The notes below the pieces were generated by a model that searched no databases, was not told the DNA's origin, and saw only the letters and a list, made by a program, of their open reading frames with translations. A DNA stretch of 64,000 nucleotides from Arenibacter echinorum (GTDB lineage Bacteria > Bacteroidota > Bacteroidia > Flavobacteriales > Flavobacteriaceae). Shown piece by piece: positions 25,474 to 33,813 of this stretch (its first letter is position 1; every line of letters begins with the position of its first letter). Made by a program: the position numbers and the translations under genes. The DNA lies in NCBI RefSeq assembly GCF_003259375.1, contig NZ_QLLN01000002.1, positions 62,001 to 126,000 on the forward strand, in the 5' to 3' direction.

Positions 25474-26049
25474 TTAAAATTTATACAAAAAACTTAAAGT
25501 ATAGGTATCTTGATAATTGGAAAAACCAAGAGACATTTGTTCCTTTTTATATGGTTTTGTAAAAATATAAGTGCTACCAATGCCAATGGCAGCACCGGCA
25601 AATACATCCCAAAAATCATGGTAACCGTCCGGGGCTTCCGTTCTACTAACCGCAACAACACTTGCCAGAAGATAGGCCGGGATACCATAGTTCCAACCAT
25701 ATCTGCGCTGTATAAATGATGCTCCAGAGAAGGCGGATGAAGTATGACCGGAAGGAAAGGAATCATATAGCTTTCTGCCTTCAGGTCTCTCTTTTTTCGT
25801 GAAATGTTTTAGGGAATAGGTCAATGCCAAGGTAGTGCCATAAGAGAAAGCCAGTTTTTTGGTACCCTTGTAATCCTTATTAATCAATGTCATGAGACCG
25901 GCAGTTAACGGCAGTGCCAATTGGAGGACGTCTCCGGTATCTTCCAACACATATTCCCATTTCTCATGTCCTCCTTCCGTATCCTGGGAACAACAGGCAA
26001 TGGTTATAAAAAAACATGCACATACAAAGATTATCGGCCATTTTTCCAT
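25474..26049 (-). CDS. Secreted/membrane PAP2-family phosphatase
   Basis: A 191-residue protein with an N-terminal hydrophobic signal and Cys pair (ITIACCSQD, possible lipoprotein). The acid phosphatase motifs are in order: KHFTKKERPEG (K-x6-RP), SFPSGHTSSAF (PSGH), and VSRTEAPDGYHDFWDVFAG (SR-x6-H-x3-D). All catalytic residues are present. PAP2 enzymes remove phosphate from lipids such as undecaprenyl pyrophosphate or phosphatidic acid; the exact substrate is open. It follows the permease operon with its own short gap. Confidence 0.88.
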   Translation of the reverse strand: MEKWPIIFVCACFFITIACCSQDTEGGHEKWEYVLEDTGDVLQLALPLTAGLMTLINKDYKGTKKLAFSYGTTLALTYSLKHFTKKERPEGRKLYDSFPSGHTSSAFSGASFIQRRYGWNYGIPAYLLASVVAVSRTEAPDGYHDFWDVFAGAAIGIGSTYIFTKPYKKEQMSLGFSNYQDTYTLSFLYKF

Positions 26050-26302
26050 AGAGAATCATTATTGTGATAGCTTCAAGATAAATAAATAATCGTTGCCATT
26101 TTATGCAAATCAACTTAAGCGAACTTTTATTTTTGGCTGCTTCGTAATTTTCGTAACTTTAAGTGAATCTGTACTTTACAGAAATAGAGTTTTATAATTC
26201 TTTTCTGATGTTGACTATGGCCAATAGAAAGTAGTAACTAATTGTCCTTTATGTCCAAATAATTTTATAGGAGTTTATTACTAATTATAAACCACAGTTA
26301 TC

Positions 26303-27058
26303 ATGGCACCACCTTTCATTCTCAGCATTATTATTTTATTGTTTTTATTAGCTGGCATACGCATTATTTTCGAGTACAAAAGAGCGCTTAAATTTAGGTT
26401 TGGCAAGTATGTAAAAACGCTGCAACCAGGTTTTAGGTGGATTATTCCCTTAGTGGAGACAATACAAACCGTGGATATTCGGGTTATCACTATAAATATA
26501 ATTTCCCAAGAAGTAATGACAGAGGACAATGTTCCCTGCAGTATTGATGGCGTGGTCTTCTTTAAAATAAACAATCCTGAAAAAGCCGTTCTGGAAGTGG
26601 AAGAATACAGGTTTGCAATTACCCAATTGGCCCAAGCAGCCTTAAGGGATGTTTGTGGAAAGGTAGAATTGGACACCATCCTTTCCAAGCGTGAGGAAAT
26701 GGGAAAAAATATCAAGGCCATAGTTGAATTGGAGACCAAAGAATGGGGTATTGAAATTATCGATGTCAAAATTAAGGACATTCAATTACCTGAAAACATG
26801 AAGCGTATGATGGCCAACCAGGCAGAGGCGGAAAGATCCAGAAGAGCTCGAATTATCTTGGCCCTTGCCGAGGAGCAGGCCGCAGGCAAATTATTGGAAG
26901 CGGGTAAATTGATAGATCAGTCGCCTTCCGCTATAAAACTAAGGCTCTACCAAACCCTATCCAATATTGCGGCAGAAAAAAATTCTACCATCCTATTTCC
27001 CTTCCCAGAAGAGGTCTTGCCCAGAAACCCCGTAAAAAAATCCAAAAACAAAAAGTAG
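26303..27058 (+). CDS. Slipin-family SPFH/band 7 membrane protein
   Basis: A 251-residue protein with one N-terminal transmembrane segment (about 4-22), then the SPFH domain: EYKRALKFRFGKYVKTLQPGFRWIIPLVE, DIRVITINI, VMTEDNVPCSIDGVVFFKI and LRDVCGKVELDTILSKRE. The C-terminal helix has MANQAEAERSRRARIILALAEEQAAG, the oligomerisation region. Slipins form ring assemblies in the inner membrane and are often linked to an NfeD protein, but no NfeD gene is beside this one. It has a stand-alone position before tag. Confidence 0.88.
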   Translation: MAPPFILSIIILLFLLAGIRIIFEYKRALKFRFGKYVKTLQPGFRWIIPLVETIQTVDIRVITINIISQEVMTEDNVPCSIDGVVFFKINNPEKAVLEVEEYRFAITQLAQAALRDVCGKVELDTILSKREEMGKNIKAIVELETKEWGIEIIDVKIKDIQLPENMKRMMANQAEAERSRRARIILALAEEQAAGKLLEAGKLIDQSPSAIKLRLYQTLSNIAAEKNSTILFPFPEEVLPRNPVKKSKNKK

Positions 27059-27118
27059 GTAAATCCCATCATTAAAATCAAGGTTTCTTTATCTTTAAAA
27101 AAAGTTTGAATATTAAAA

Positions 27119-27682
27119 ATGGAAAAACATAGATGTGGCTGGTGTAAGGGCGATGCACTTTACGAAAAGTACCACGACGAAGAATGGGGAGTCCCCCTAA
27201 AAGATGATGACCTACTGTTTGAATTTTTAATTTTGGAAACCTTCCAGGCCGGTTTAAGCTGGATTACCATCTTGAGAAAAAGGGAGAATTTTAGACTTGC
27301 ATTTGATCATTTTGATTACAAAAAAATAGCTAAATACGGGGAATCGAAAATTGAATCCTTGTTACAGGATGCCGGAATTATTAGGAACAAGCTCAAGATA
27401 AGGGCCACTGTTACCAACGCCCAAGCCTATATTGCCGTCCAAAAGGAATTTGGTAGTTTTAGTAATTATATCTGGGGATTTGTTGATGGCCAGCCCATTA
27501 AGAACAATCATAGGGATTATAAAAAAGCCCCGGCGCATACCCCTTTGTCCGACACTATAAGCAAAGATTTAAAAAAGCGGGGGTTCAAATTTGTGGGAAG
27601 CACCGTTATTTATGCCCATATGCAGGCCACCGGCATGGTAAACGATCACGAATTAAATTGTTTTAGATATAATGAAGTATAG
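27119..27682 (+). CDS. tag: DNA-3-methyladenine glycosylase I
   Basis: A 187-residue base-excision glycosylase. The zinc-binding N-terminus RCGWCKGDALYEKYHDEEWG, the EFLILETFQAGLSWITILRKRENFR core and the C-terminal VGSTVIYAHMQATGMVNDH with the remaining zinc His are all visible. It removes 3-methyladenine from alkylated DNA. It overlaps the next gene by 11 bp. Another alkylation-related gene, the Cys-less alkyltransferase-like protein, is 16 kb away. Confidence 0.95.
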   Translation: MEKHRCGWCKGDALYEKYHDEEWGVPLKDDDLLFEFLILETFQAGLSWITILRKRENFRLAFDHFDYKKIAKYGESKIESLLQDAGIIRNKLKIRATVTNAQAYIAVQKEFGSFSNYIWGFVDGQPIKNNHRDYKKAPAHTPLSDTISKDLKKRGFKFVGSTVIYAHMQATGMVNDHELNCFRYNEV

Positions 27683-28238
27683 CTATATAACCTTAATGCT
27701 ATTATTGATGCTCGGCTTACAATGTTTTTCCCAAACAAAATTGGAACGGGAGCATCGGATAAAAAAATCGCAATTTCCTGCTATTGACATAGACAAGCTG
27801 CCCTTGGAGAACACCAAACACATAAGGTACTACCGAGAAGTGGACACCTCCAAAATTACCTATACCCTAAAATTTAAGAAAGGGAAAATGCATTACCATA
27901 TAAATTACAACGAAAAGGGAGCGCTTCAAAATACGGGATTCATGGTAAAGGAAGTTGACATCCCAACGGATGCCTATGCCAATATAGATTCATATCTAAA
28001 AGAGAATTTCAAAAAAATAAAAATCAAATATATCCAACAACGCTATCTTGGGTCCTCTGAGGATGTTCTAAAAAACACCTTTCAAAATCTGATATTGCCC
28101 AATAACACCTACAAACTAATGTTACGCGGCAAAAAGGCGGATCGTAAGGAAGACTATATAGCGATATTTGATGCTGAGGGAAATTTGATGAAAACTACAC
28201 TGGCCTTACCGGCCAATTATGATAGGGTGCTATATTAA
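27672..28238 (+). CDS. Secreted protein of unknown function downstream of tag
   Basis: A 188-residue protein with a signal peptide (about residues 1-20, ending LGLQCFSQ; the Cys could also be a lipobox). The mature part is rich in Lys and beta strands: SKITYTLKFKKGKMHYHINYNEKGAL and YIAIFDAEGNLMKTTL, hinting at repeated YxxxFD-type strands as in PepSY-like or MORN-like folds. I recognise no family. Its start lies inside tag (11 bp overlap), so it is translated from the same message. Confidence 0.75.
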   Translation: MKYSYITLMLLLMLGLQCFSQTKLEREHRIKKSQFPAIDIDKLPLENTKHIRYYREVDTSKITYTLKFKKGKMHYHINYNEKGALQNTGFMVKEVDIPTDAYANIDSYLKENFKKIKIKYIQQRYLGSSEDVLKNTFQNLILPNNTYKLMLRGKKADRKEDYIAIFDAEGNLMKTTLALPANYDRVLY

Positions 28239-28261
28239 GATGATTTTGACCTGTCCAGCAT

Positions 28262-28340
28262 GCCTGGTCGGAAAACAGGCGTAATCGAGACCTCAATTTA
28301 AAGATAGAATTTTCTAAAACCTCTCGACTGCGCTCGAGGA
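28262..28340. repeat. Intergenic palindromic elements
   Basis: Two non-coding inverted repeats in the gap between convergent genes: GCCTG...CAGGC (28262-28280) and CTCGACTGCGCTCGAG (28323-28338). The second resembles a palindrome I have seen scattered in flavobacterial intergenic DNA (recollection, not searched). Confidence 0.5.
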
Positions 28341-28430
28341 GACAGAGACATTTGCCTATACAACTCAATAACACTTAAAATCAATCGAACTCACATTATA
28401 TTAAGGATGCGTCGATAGGAATTTATCCAG

Positions 28431-29066
28431 CTAACCTTTTAAAATTTCGATAAATTGTTTCCTAGGAATCTCCTCAGCACCAAGGCTTTCCAAATGTGCC
28501 GTGTACACCTGACAATCGATAAGTTTATATTCTTTTTGCTGCAACTCCTGGGCCAAGCTGATAAAAGCGAATTTGGAGGCATTGCTCCTTTTACTGAACA
28601 TACTTTCTCCACAGAATACATTTCCAAGGTCTATTCCATAAAGGCCTCCTACCAAAAGATCGTTTTCCCATACTTCAATGGACTTTGCAATTCCCATTTG
28701 ATGTAATTTTAAGTAGGCGCTTTTCATTTCAGGGGTAATCCAAGTTCCATCCTGCCCTTTACGCTTTATGGCAGAACATGCATCAACAACTTCTTCGTAC
28801 CTGGTGTTCCAAGTAATCCTAAACTTATTGGATTTTATAACTTGGGCCATACTTTTCGAAATCTTTATTTTGTTTGGAAATAATACCATTCGTGGATCCG
28901 GGCTCCACCAAAGAATCATGGAATCCTCATTAAACCATGGAAATATACCATTCTTGTAGGCCAAAAGCAGTCGCTCTGGGGACAAATCGCCCCCCACAGC
29001 CAATAATCCGTCATCATCGGCTTTTTCTATATCCGGAAACAGTAAACGATGATTAAGGAGAAACAT
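28431..29066 (-). CDS. aat: Leucyl/phenylalanyl-tRNA--protein transferase
   Basis: A 211-residue enzyme that adds Leu or Phe to proteins with N-terminal Arg or Lys, marking them for ClpS/ClpAP degradation. Family hallmarks are GLLAVGGDLSPERLLLAYKNGIFPWF, WWSPDPRMVLFP, the GLYGIDLGNVFCGESMFS catalytic strand, ASKFAFISL, and YKLIDCQVYTAHLESLGAEEIPR. All are present at normal length. It is a single gene with its own upstream hairpin. Confidence 0.95.
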   Translation of the reverse strand: MFLLNHRLLFPDIEKADDDGLLAVGGDLSPERLLLAYKNGIFPWFNEDSMILWWSPDPRMVLFPNKIKISKSMAQVIKSNKFRITWNTRYEEVVDACSAIKRKGQDGTWITPEMKSAYLKLHQMGIAKSIEVWENDLLVGGLYGIDLGNVFCGESMFSKRSNASKFAFISLAQELQQKEYKLIDCQVYTAHLESLGAEEIPRKQFIEILKG

Positions 29067-29095
29067 TTTGAAGTTGATTTTGGATCCTAAAATTA

Positions 29096-29139
29096 AGAAA
29101 ACCTATTCGGTTACAAACTGAATAGGTTTTCCTTTTTTT
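29096..29139. terminator. Terminator-like hairpin between DUF3127 and aat genes
   Basis: Arms AAAACCTATTCGG and CTGAATAGGTTTT (one mismatch) enclose a short loop; a T-rich tail follows on the plus strand and a weaker one on the minus strand. It most likely ends the minus-strand DUF3127 transcript; the plus-strand T-run makes a bidirectional element possible. Confidence 0.6.
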
Positions 29140-29199
29140 GAAATTACACCGCCGTTAAAAACGGGTATAATTATGCTCCATAAAATTTTTGACCACTAA

Positions 29200-29577
29200 T
29201 TAAAATGGCAAATCGTCATGATCATCGTCATTTATATCATCCGCTGGTTCAAAAGCATCCATTGGTGGTACCGGAGGCATCCCTGGAGCATTTGCTTCAT
29301 CCTGTAAACTTTCTATTCTCCAACCTTGTATGGAATTAAAATATTTGGTCTCGCCCTGTGGGTTTACCCATTCCCTACCTCTTAGATTAATACTTATTTT
29401 TACAGCTTGGCCAGCTCCAAAATTATTTAAAAGGTCGCATTTATCCTGTACAAACTCTACCATAATATGTTGTGGATACTGTTCCTCCGTAGTCACCACT
29501 ACTTCTCTCTTTCTAAATCCGTTGCTCCCAAATGTTTGGGTCTCACCTACCATTTTAATTTTCCCTTGTACTTCCAT
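29200..29577 (-). CDS. DUF3127 protein (OB-fold, SSB-like)
   Basis: A 125-residue protein of a family widespread in Bacteroidota. The core has strand patterns MEVQGKIKMVGETQTFGSNGFRKREVVVTTEE, IMVEFVQDKCDLLN and VKISINLRGREWVNPQGE, as in OB-fold proteins. The tail is acidic and ends DDLPF, the same terminal motif as SSB proteins (including the ssb gene at 57.6 kb), which recruits repair partners. A role in single-stranded DNA metabolism is inferred from that; no activity is published to my knowledge. Confidence 0.85.
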   Translation of the reverse strand: MEVQGKIKMVGETQTFGSNGFRKREVVVTTEEQYPQHIMVEFVQDKCDLLNNFGAGQAVKISINLRGREWVNPQGETKYFNSIQGWRIESLQDEANAPGMPPVPPMDAFEPADDINDDDHDDLPF

Positions 29578-29775
29578 TTTGCTATTTATATAATTCTACT
29601 TTGTATTCTTTTTTTGTCAATATTAAGCATTTTGATCAGGAACACCTAAAACAAAATATCGCATCTTAGTTTTTAAGGGTTCCGCTCCTAAAATATTGCT
29701 TGGCATCAATCTACTTTACTCCCTATCCTTATTTCAATCTAAATAATTCATGTTATACACCTCACGTTAATTCTT

Positions 29776-30666
29776 CTATGAGGGTATCTCGGCCAATAAA
29801 ACCTTCCAAGCAGAGAGCACATCCTTAGTCTTTAACAACTCTTGGGCCCTTGAATGGAGTAAAGCTTCATCACCTGAACTCAATATGGACCTTAAATCTA
29901 CATTATTATCAACGTACTGCCTCACCTCTGCTTGGGTTGGCAATTTTTCTATATTACCCAACATTCCCAAATCGTTGCCGGTAAGGATATTGCTCAACCG
30001 AATATGTTCAGGAATTTGGTCAACGCCAATTCCTAAATTGGAAACCGGTTTGGGCACTTCAAACAATCCCATATTGGCCCTGCTGTACCAATTGCCCCCC
30101 ATCCTGGCTACTTGATCTATTTTAAATTGATCAATATTCCCATTTTCATCCAAAATATCGGAATCTACATGAATTTTCAACACTTCTGAAAAGATAAGGT
30201 TGCCAGCACCACCCTCCTTTCCCAATGGTTCTACCTTAACGACCTTGCACTCAAACTGCACTGGTGATTCCGCCACCCTAAAAGGTTTTACCAAATCTGA
30301 AGGCAACATTGTTAAACCTGATTTGATAAATTCGTTCTCGCCCTCCCTGTACTCTGTGCTTGCCAGGGACATTTGTTGCACCATATTATAATTCACTACA
30401 TTGATTACCACCTCCATATTGTCCAATACATTGTCCAAGGTATGCTTCGTACTATTGTCCCTCACTCTTCGGGAGGGAGAAAATATCAAAATAGGCGGAT
30501 TGGAACTAAAGACATTAAAAAAGCTAAAAGGCGATAAATTAGGTCTATTCTTCCCATCAACGGTACTGGCAAAAGCAATAGGTCTTGGTCCAACGGCACC
30601 CAATAAATACCCATGTAATCTAGCTGTGGGTACTTCTGAGGCCGTGATGGAAACCATTTTTTTCAT
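29776..30666 (-). CDS. Flavin reductase-family FMN-binding protein
   Basis: A 296-residue protein from the ATG at 30666 (MKKMVSITAS); an upstream in-frame start adds only ten residues. The split-barrel FMN-binding domain shows GAVGPRPIAFASTVDGKNRPNLSPFSFFN, PPILIFSPSRRVRDNSTKHTLDN and the FECKVVKVEPLG strand. The C-terminal 80 residues (after VDQIPEHIR) are an extension typical of flavobacterial homologues. It probably reduces or binds flavin; the partner is unknown. It is divergent from the sensor kinase gene. Confidence 0.85.
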   Translation of the reverse strand: MKKMVSITASEVPTARLHGYLLGAVGPRPIAFASTVDGKNRPNLSPFSFFNVFSSNPPILIFSPSRRVRDNSTKHTLDNVLDNMEVVINVVNYNMVQQMSLASTEYREGENEFIKSGLTMLPSDLVKPFRVAESPVQFECKVVKVEPLGKEGGAGNLIFSEVLKIHVDSDILDENGNIDQFKIDQVARMGGNWYSRANMGLFEVPKPVSNLGIGVDQIPEHIRLSNILTGNDLGMLGNIEKLPTQAEVRQYVDNNVDLRSILSSGDEALLHSRAQELLKTKDVLSAWKVLLAEIPS

Positions 30667-30728
30667 AGCAGGTAAAGGTACATAAAATGTAGGCAAAATG
30701 AAATAAAGAGGTAGATATCAAAATAGAA

Positions 30729-30736
30729 TATCTTTG
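30729..30736 (+). promoter_or_regulatory. Candidate -7 element (TATCTTTG) for the sensor kinase
   Basis: TATCTTTG fits TAnnTTTG, 38 bp before the kinase ATG, in the divergent gap with the flavin reductase gene. Confidence 0.4.
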
Positions 30737-30774
30737 TCCAAATTGCGTTATCTTTAAGTATAATTTTTAGTTGG

Positions 30775-31923
30775 ATGGATTTTAGTCCTAAAAAGAAAAC
30801 TTCGAACCTTCTGTTATTAATAGCTTCCTTTGCTATTGTGAGCTTAATTCTATGGAACACCAACAGTTTTTTCAAGAAGTTTAAGGAAGAAGAACGCCAT
30901 AAAATGGAAATTTGGGCCACGGCACAGTCTGAATTTTTATCCCTTCCGGTTGACGCCGACCCAGGCAACCTACACATCAAAATCTTTCAGAACAATACCT
31001 CCACTCCCATGATACTAGTCAACAAGGACAGTACCATAAAAGTGAACAATATGCCGGGGATCCAGAAAACGGACACCGCTTTTATCCGCGGAAAAATTAA
31101 TAAATTCAAGGCGGAAAACAAACCTATCTCCATTGAATACAAAGGAGAAAATTTGGCCACGCTATATTACGGGAATTCCGAGGTACTCACCAAGTTAAAG
31201 TATTACCCCATTGCCCTTTTATTGATTATCTTCCTTTTTGGAACGGTAATCTATTTTTTGTTCAAGACCAATAAAACATCTGAACAGAATAAACTTTGGG
31301 CCGGAATGGCCAAAGAAACAGCCCACCAGATAGGAACCCCCCTTTCCTCGCTCCTGGGATGGAACGAATTATTGCGGGCCGAAAATATCAATCCAGAAAT
31401 TACCAAGGAAATTGACAAAGATATTAGCCGATTGGAAACTATAACGGAACGTTTCTCAAAAATTGGCTCCCTACCCATTCTTAATGAGTACGACATTGTT
31501 GAAGAAACAAAAAATGCATACGATTATTTAAAATTAAGGAGCTCCAAACTCATTCACTTTTCTTTTAATTCACAAGTGGACCATGTACCAGTGCTTTTAA
31601 ACAAGGCTTTGTACAATTGGACCATTGAAAACTTGGTAAAGAACGGTATAGATGCAATGAGGGGCAAGGGTAGTATTGCCATTGAAATAGTTCCCAACGG
31701 AAATTGGGTCAAAGTCCTAATTTCCGATACAGGCAGTGGCATACCAAAAAAGAATTTTCAGACCATATTTAATCCAGGGGTCACCTCTAAAAAAAGGGGA
31801 TGGGGCTTAGGGCTCTCCTTGGTAAAAAGAATTGTGGAAGAATACCACAAAGGCAAAATTAAAGTACTGACATCCACAAAGGACGGTACCATAATGCAAA
31901 TTACATTTAAAGTTAAAAATTAA
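30775..31923 (+). CDS. Membrane sensor histidine kinase (orphan)
   Basis: A 382-residue kinase. TM1 is at about 11-29, a periplasmic sensor of about 110 residues follows, and TM2 lies at 143-164. The phosphoacceptor is His184 in ETAHQIGTPLSSLLGW. The ATPase domain has NLVKNGIDAM (N box), ISDTGSGIP (G1) and KRGWGLGLSLVKRI (G2). No response regulator is adjacent, so its partner is elsewhere. It is followed after 1-4 bp by a small zinc-ribbon membrane protein gene, and both are probably one transcript. Confidence 0.9.
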   Translation: MDFSPKKKTSNLLLLIASFAIVSLILWNTNSFFKKFKEEERHKMEIWATAQSEFLSLPVDADPGNLHIKIFQNNTSTPMILVNKDSTIKVNNMPGIQKTDTAFIRGKINKFKAENKPISIEYKGENLATLYYGNSEVLTKLKYYPIALLLIIFLFGTVIYFLFKTNKTSEQNKLWAGMAKETAHQIGTPLSSLLGWNELLRAENINPEITKEIDKDISRLETITERFSKIGSLPILNEYDIVEETKNAYDYLKLRSSKLIHFSFNSQVDHVPVLLNKALYNWTIENLVKNGIDAMRGKGSIAIEIVPNGNWVKVLISDTGSGIPKKNFQTIFNPGVTSKKRGWGLGLSLVKRIVEEYHKGKIKVLTSTKDGTIMQITFKVKN

Positions 31924-31927
31924 GGTG

Positions 31928-32278
31928 ATGGCAAAGGAGAAATTAGTTGTAATTAAGGAAGCGGATTTAACAAACAATTGTCCCGAATGTTTTAATCAAG
32001 AATTAAAGTTGACCTTTTATCAAAGACATACATATGGTCGACTATACGACAGGACCACTAAGGACATCACCCACGAAATTAAATGCAAAAAATGCGGTTC
32101 TACGATCTATCCGGTAACCTGGACGGAGGACATAGAGCGCGTATATGATTATTACCAAAAAATGATTGCCCCAGACCGTGCCTCCATACGTTTTACCGCA
32201 CTGTTTTATATTTTAACACTACTACTTATAATAGTAGTTGCTGCCGGGGCTTATATTGTCTTGGAAGGGATTATTTAA
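31928..32278 (+). CDS. Zinc-ribbon single-pass membrane protein of unknown function
   Basis: A 116-residue protein from the ATG at 31928 (a GTG one codon earlier is also open). Two CxxC pairs, NNCPECF (near residue 18) and IKCKKCGS (near residue 53), make a zinc ribbon in the N-terminal half. One transmembrane helix occupies about 88-114 (FYILTLLLIIVVAAGAYIVL). The helix is C-terminal, so the ribbon probably faces the cytosol. It directly follows the histidine kinase and overlaps the convergent HIT gene by 8 bp. No named family recognised. Confidence 0.8.
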   Translation: MAKEKLVVIKEADLTNNCPECFNQELKLTFYQRHTYGRLYDRTTKDITHEIKCKKCGSTIYPVTWTEDIERVYDYYQKMIAPDRASIRFTALFYILTLLLIIVVAAGAYIVLEGII

Positions 32279-32663
32279 TATTGGCTTTAATTTTTTCCGC
32301 TATATCCGTAAAATCCTTGGGCGTCAATGCTGTCTTATGCTGAAAAGTGGCATCCCTCATTCCATTCAAAGGAATTAAATGTACATGTACGTGGGGAACT
32401 TCCAAGCCTATTACCGTTAGACCCACCCTATTGCAAGGTACACTGGCTTCGATGGCCAAGCCTATTTTCCTGGAAAAGGCCATAAGCCCCAAATAGGTTT
32501 CCTCGTCCAGGTCCAAAAGTTTGTCCACCTCTTTTTTGGGAACACATAAAGTATGCCCAGGAGCATTAGGATTAATATCCAAAAAGGCAAAATAATTATC
32601 GTCCTCGGCTATTTTATAGGACGGGATTTCACCGTTTATAATTCTCGTAAAAATTGATGACAT
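32271..32663 (-). CDS. HIT-family nucleotide hydrolase
   Basis: A 130-residue protein of the HINT-type histidine triad family. It has IFTRIINGEIPSYKI and FLDINPNAPGHTLCVPKKEV, and the catalytic triad PHVHVHLIPL (H-x-H-x-H). Such enzymes hydrolyse AMP-linked compounds such as adenosine phosphoramidates and adenylates. It lies between the zinc-ribbon gene and greA; greA's terminator separates it from the latter. Confidence 0.93.
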   Translation of the reverse strand: MSSIFTRIINGEIPSYKIAEDDNYFAFLDINPNAPGHTLCVPKKEVDKLLDLDEETYLGLMAFSRKIGLAIEASVPCNRVGLTVIGLEVPHVHVHLIPLNGMRDATFQHKTALTPKDFTDIAEKIKANIK

Positions 32664-32724
32664 ATTTCTGAACTTAAATCAAATTAAAAGATAGTACAAA
32701 TATTTTAAAACAGCCTTACGCCTA

Positions 32725-32761
32725 AAAAATAAAGACCTCAATTGAATAAATCAAATGAGGC
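32725..32761 (-). terminator. Intrinsic terminator after greA
   Basis: On the minus strand, arms GCCTCATTTG and CAATTGAGGTC (one mismatch) enclose an AT loop and are followed by TTTATTTTTT. It lies 24 bp after the greA stop. Confidence 0.8.
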
Positions 32762-32784
32762 CCTATCATATTTTTTAAAATGTT

Positions 32785-33258
32785 CTATCTGGAGATTTCC
32801 AAAATTTCAAATTTCAAAGTTCCATTGGGAACGGTGATTTCAGCAGTATCCCCTACTTTTTTACCCAACAGTCCCTTACCTATGGGCGAACTCACAGAAA
32901 TTTTACCCGTCTTCAGATCAGCTTCACTTTCTGCTACAAGGGTATATTTCATTTCCATCCCATTATTCATGTTCTTCAGTTTAACGGTAGACAGGACTAA
33001 CACTTTGGAGGTATCCAGTTGTGATTCATCTATTAACCTTGCATTGGCCAAAGTCTCTTCCATCTTGGAAATTTTCATCTCCAACAAACCTTGTGCCTCT
33101 TTTGCGGCATCATATTCGGCATTTTCCGACAAATCCCCTTTATCCCTGGCCTCACCAATTGCTTGCGAAGCTTTTGGACGCTCAACATCCTTAAGATAAT
33201 TAAGTTCATCTCTCAATTTTTTTAGCCCCTCTGGTGTATAATAAGATACCTTACTCAT
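32785..33258 (-). CDS. greA: Transcription elongation factor GreA
   Basis: A 157-residue protein of standard length. The N-terminal coiled coil (YYTPEGLKKLRDELNYLKDVERP, then ARDKGDLSENAEYDAAKEAQG) carries the conserved acidic tip DLSENAEY that acts in the RNA polymerase secondary channel. The C-terminal FKBP-like domain ends with SPIGKGLLGKKVGDTAEITVP. It restarts backtracked polymerase by stimulating transcript cleavage. A hairpin lies just upstream of its start and a terminator downstream. Confidence 0.96.
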   Translation of the reverse strand: MSKVSYYTPEGLKKLRDELNYLKDVERPKASQAIGEARDKGDLSENAEYDAAKEAQGLLEMKISKMEETLANARLIDESQLDTSKVLVLSTVKLKNMNNGMEMKYTLVAESEADLKTGKISVSSPIGKGLLGKKVGDTAEITVPNGTLKFEILEISR

Positions 33259-33282
33259 AAGTTCTACATTAAATAAATAGGA

Positions 33283-33307
33283 AAATCCTCTTTTTTTAAA
33301 GAGGATT
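33283..33307 (-). promoter_or_regulatory. Hairpin in the greA leader
   Basis: An 11-base perfect inverted repeat (AAATCCTCTTT and AAAGAGGATTT) with a short T loop, beginning about 25 bp before the greA ATG and followed by TTTTCC on the greA strand. It looks like an attenuator-type stem or the end of an upstream transcript; there is no minus-strand gene immediately upstream. Confidence 0.5.
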
Positions 33308-33369
33308 TAAGACAAATATACATAAATTTTGTTCAATTTTGTCTAAGTTATTTAAATAGGCACGGTGGT

Positions 33370-33807
33370 ATGACACGCATATTGGGATTATTATTTTTCT
33401 TTTTTTTATTGTCCTGCGACAAGAACTCCACCAATAGAAATCCTTACCTACAGGAAATTAGCTTTAGGTTTGATCTAAATTTGAATTTACCTCTTTACAG
33501 CCCGTTGACCAATACAGGTAGCGCCGTATATGTGGGTAACGCCGCAGTAGGTACCCGAGGTGCATTTGTCATCAATACCGGATTTAATTCCTATATGGCC
33601 TGGGAAGCCAGCTGCCCCAATCATGCCCCAAATGACTGTTCCACAATGTCATTAAATGGACAATTGGTCACCTGCTCCTGTGAAGGTTATGAATACAATT
33701 TGTTTACCGGGCAACTAATGAACAGACCGGACGACGGCAAGAGTTATCACGACCTACTATTTTACCGTGCCACCTATAGTGGCAATTCCGTGATCATTTC
33801 CAATTAA
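33370..33807 (+). CDS. Rieske-fold-like lipoprotein with altered cluster ligands
   Basis: A 145-residue lipoprotein; the signal ends FFFLLSCDK with a lipobox Cys. The mature part resembles a Rieske domain: GAFVINTGFNSYMAWEASCPNHAPNDC, then VTCSCEGYEYNLFTGQL. In true Rieske proteins the ligands are CxH and CxxH; here the sequences read CPNH and CSCEGY, so at least one His ligand is not at its usual place and cluster binding is doubtful. Cys residues could form disulfides. Similar proteins occur across flavobacteria as hypothetical or Rieske-like. It faces the Gfo/Idh gene tail to tail. Confidence 0.75.
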   Translation: MTRILGLLFFFFLLSCDKNSTNRNPYLQEISFRFDLNLNLPLYSPLTNTGSAVYVGNAAVGTRGAFVINTGFNSYMAWEASCPNHAPNDCSTMSLNGQLVTCSCEGYEYNLFTGQLMNRPDDGKSYHDLLFYRATYSGNSVIISN

Positions 33808-33813
33808 CGCCCC

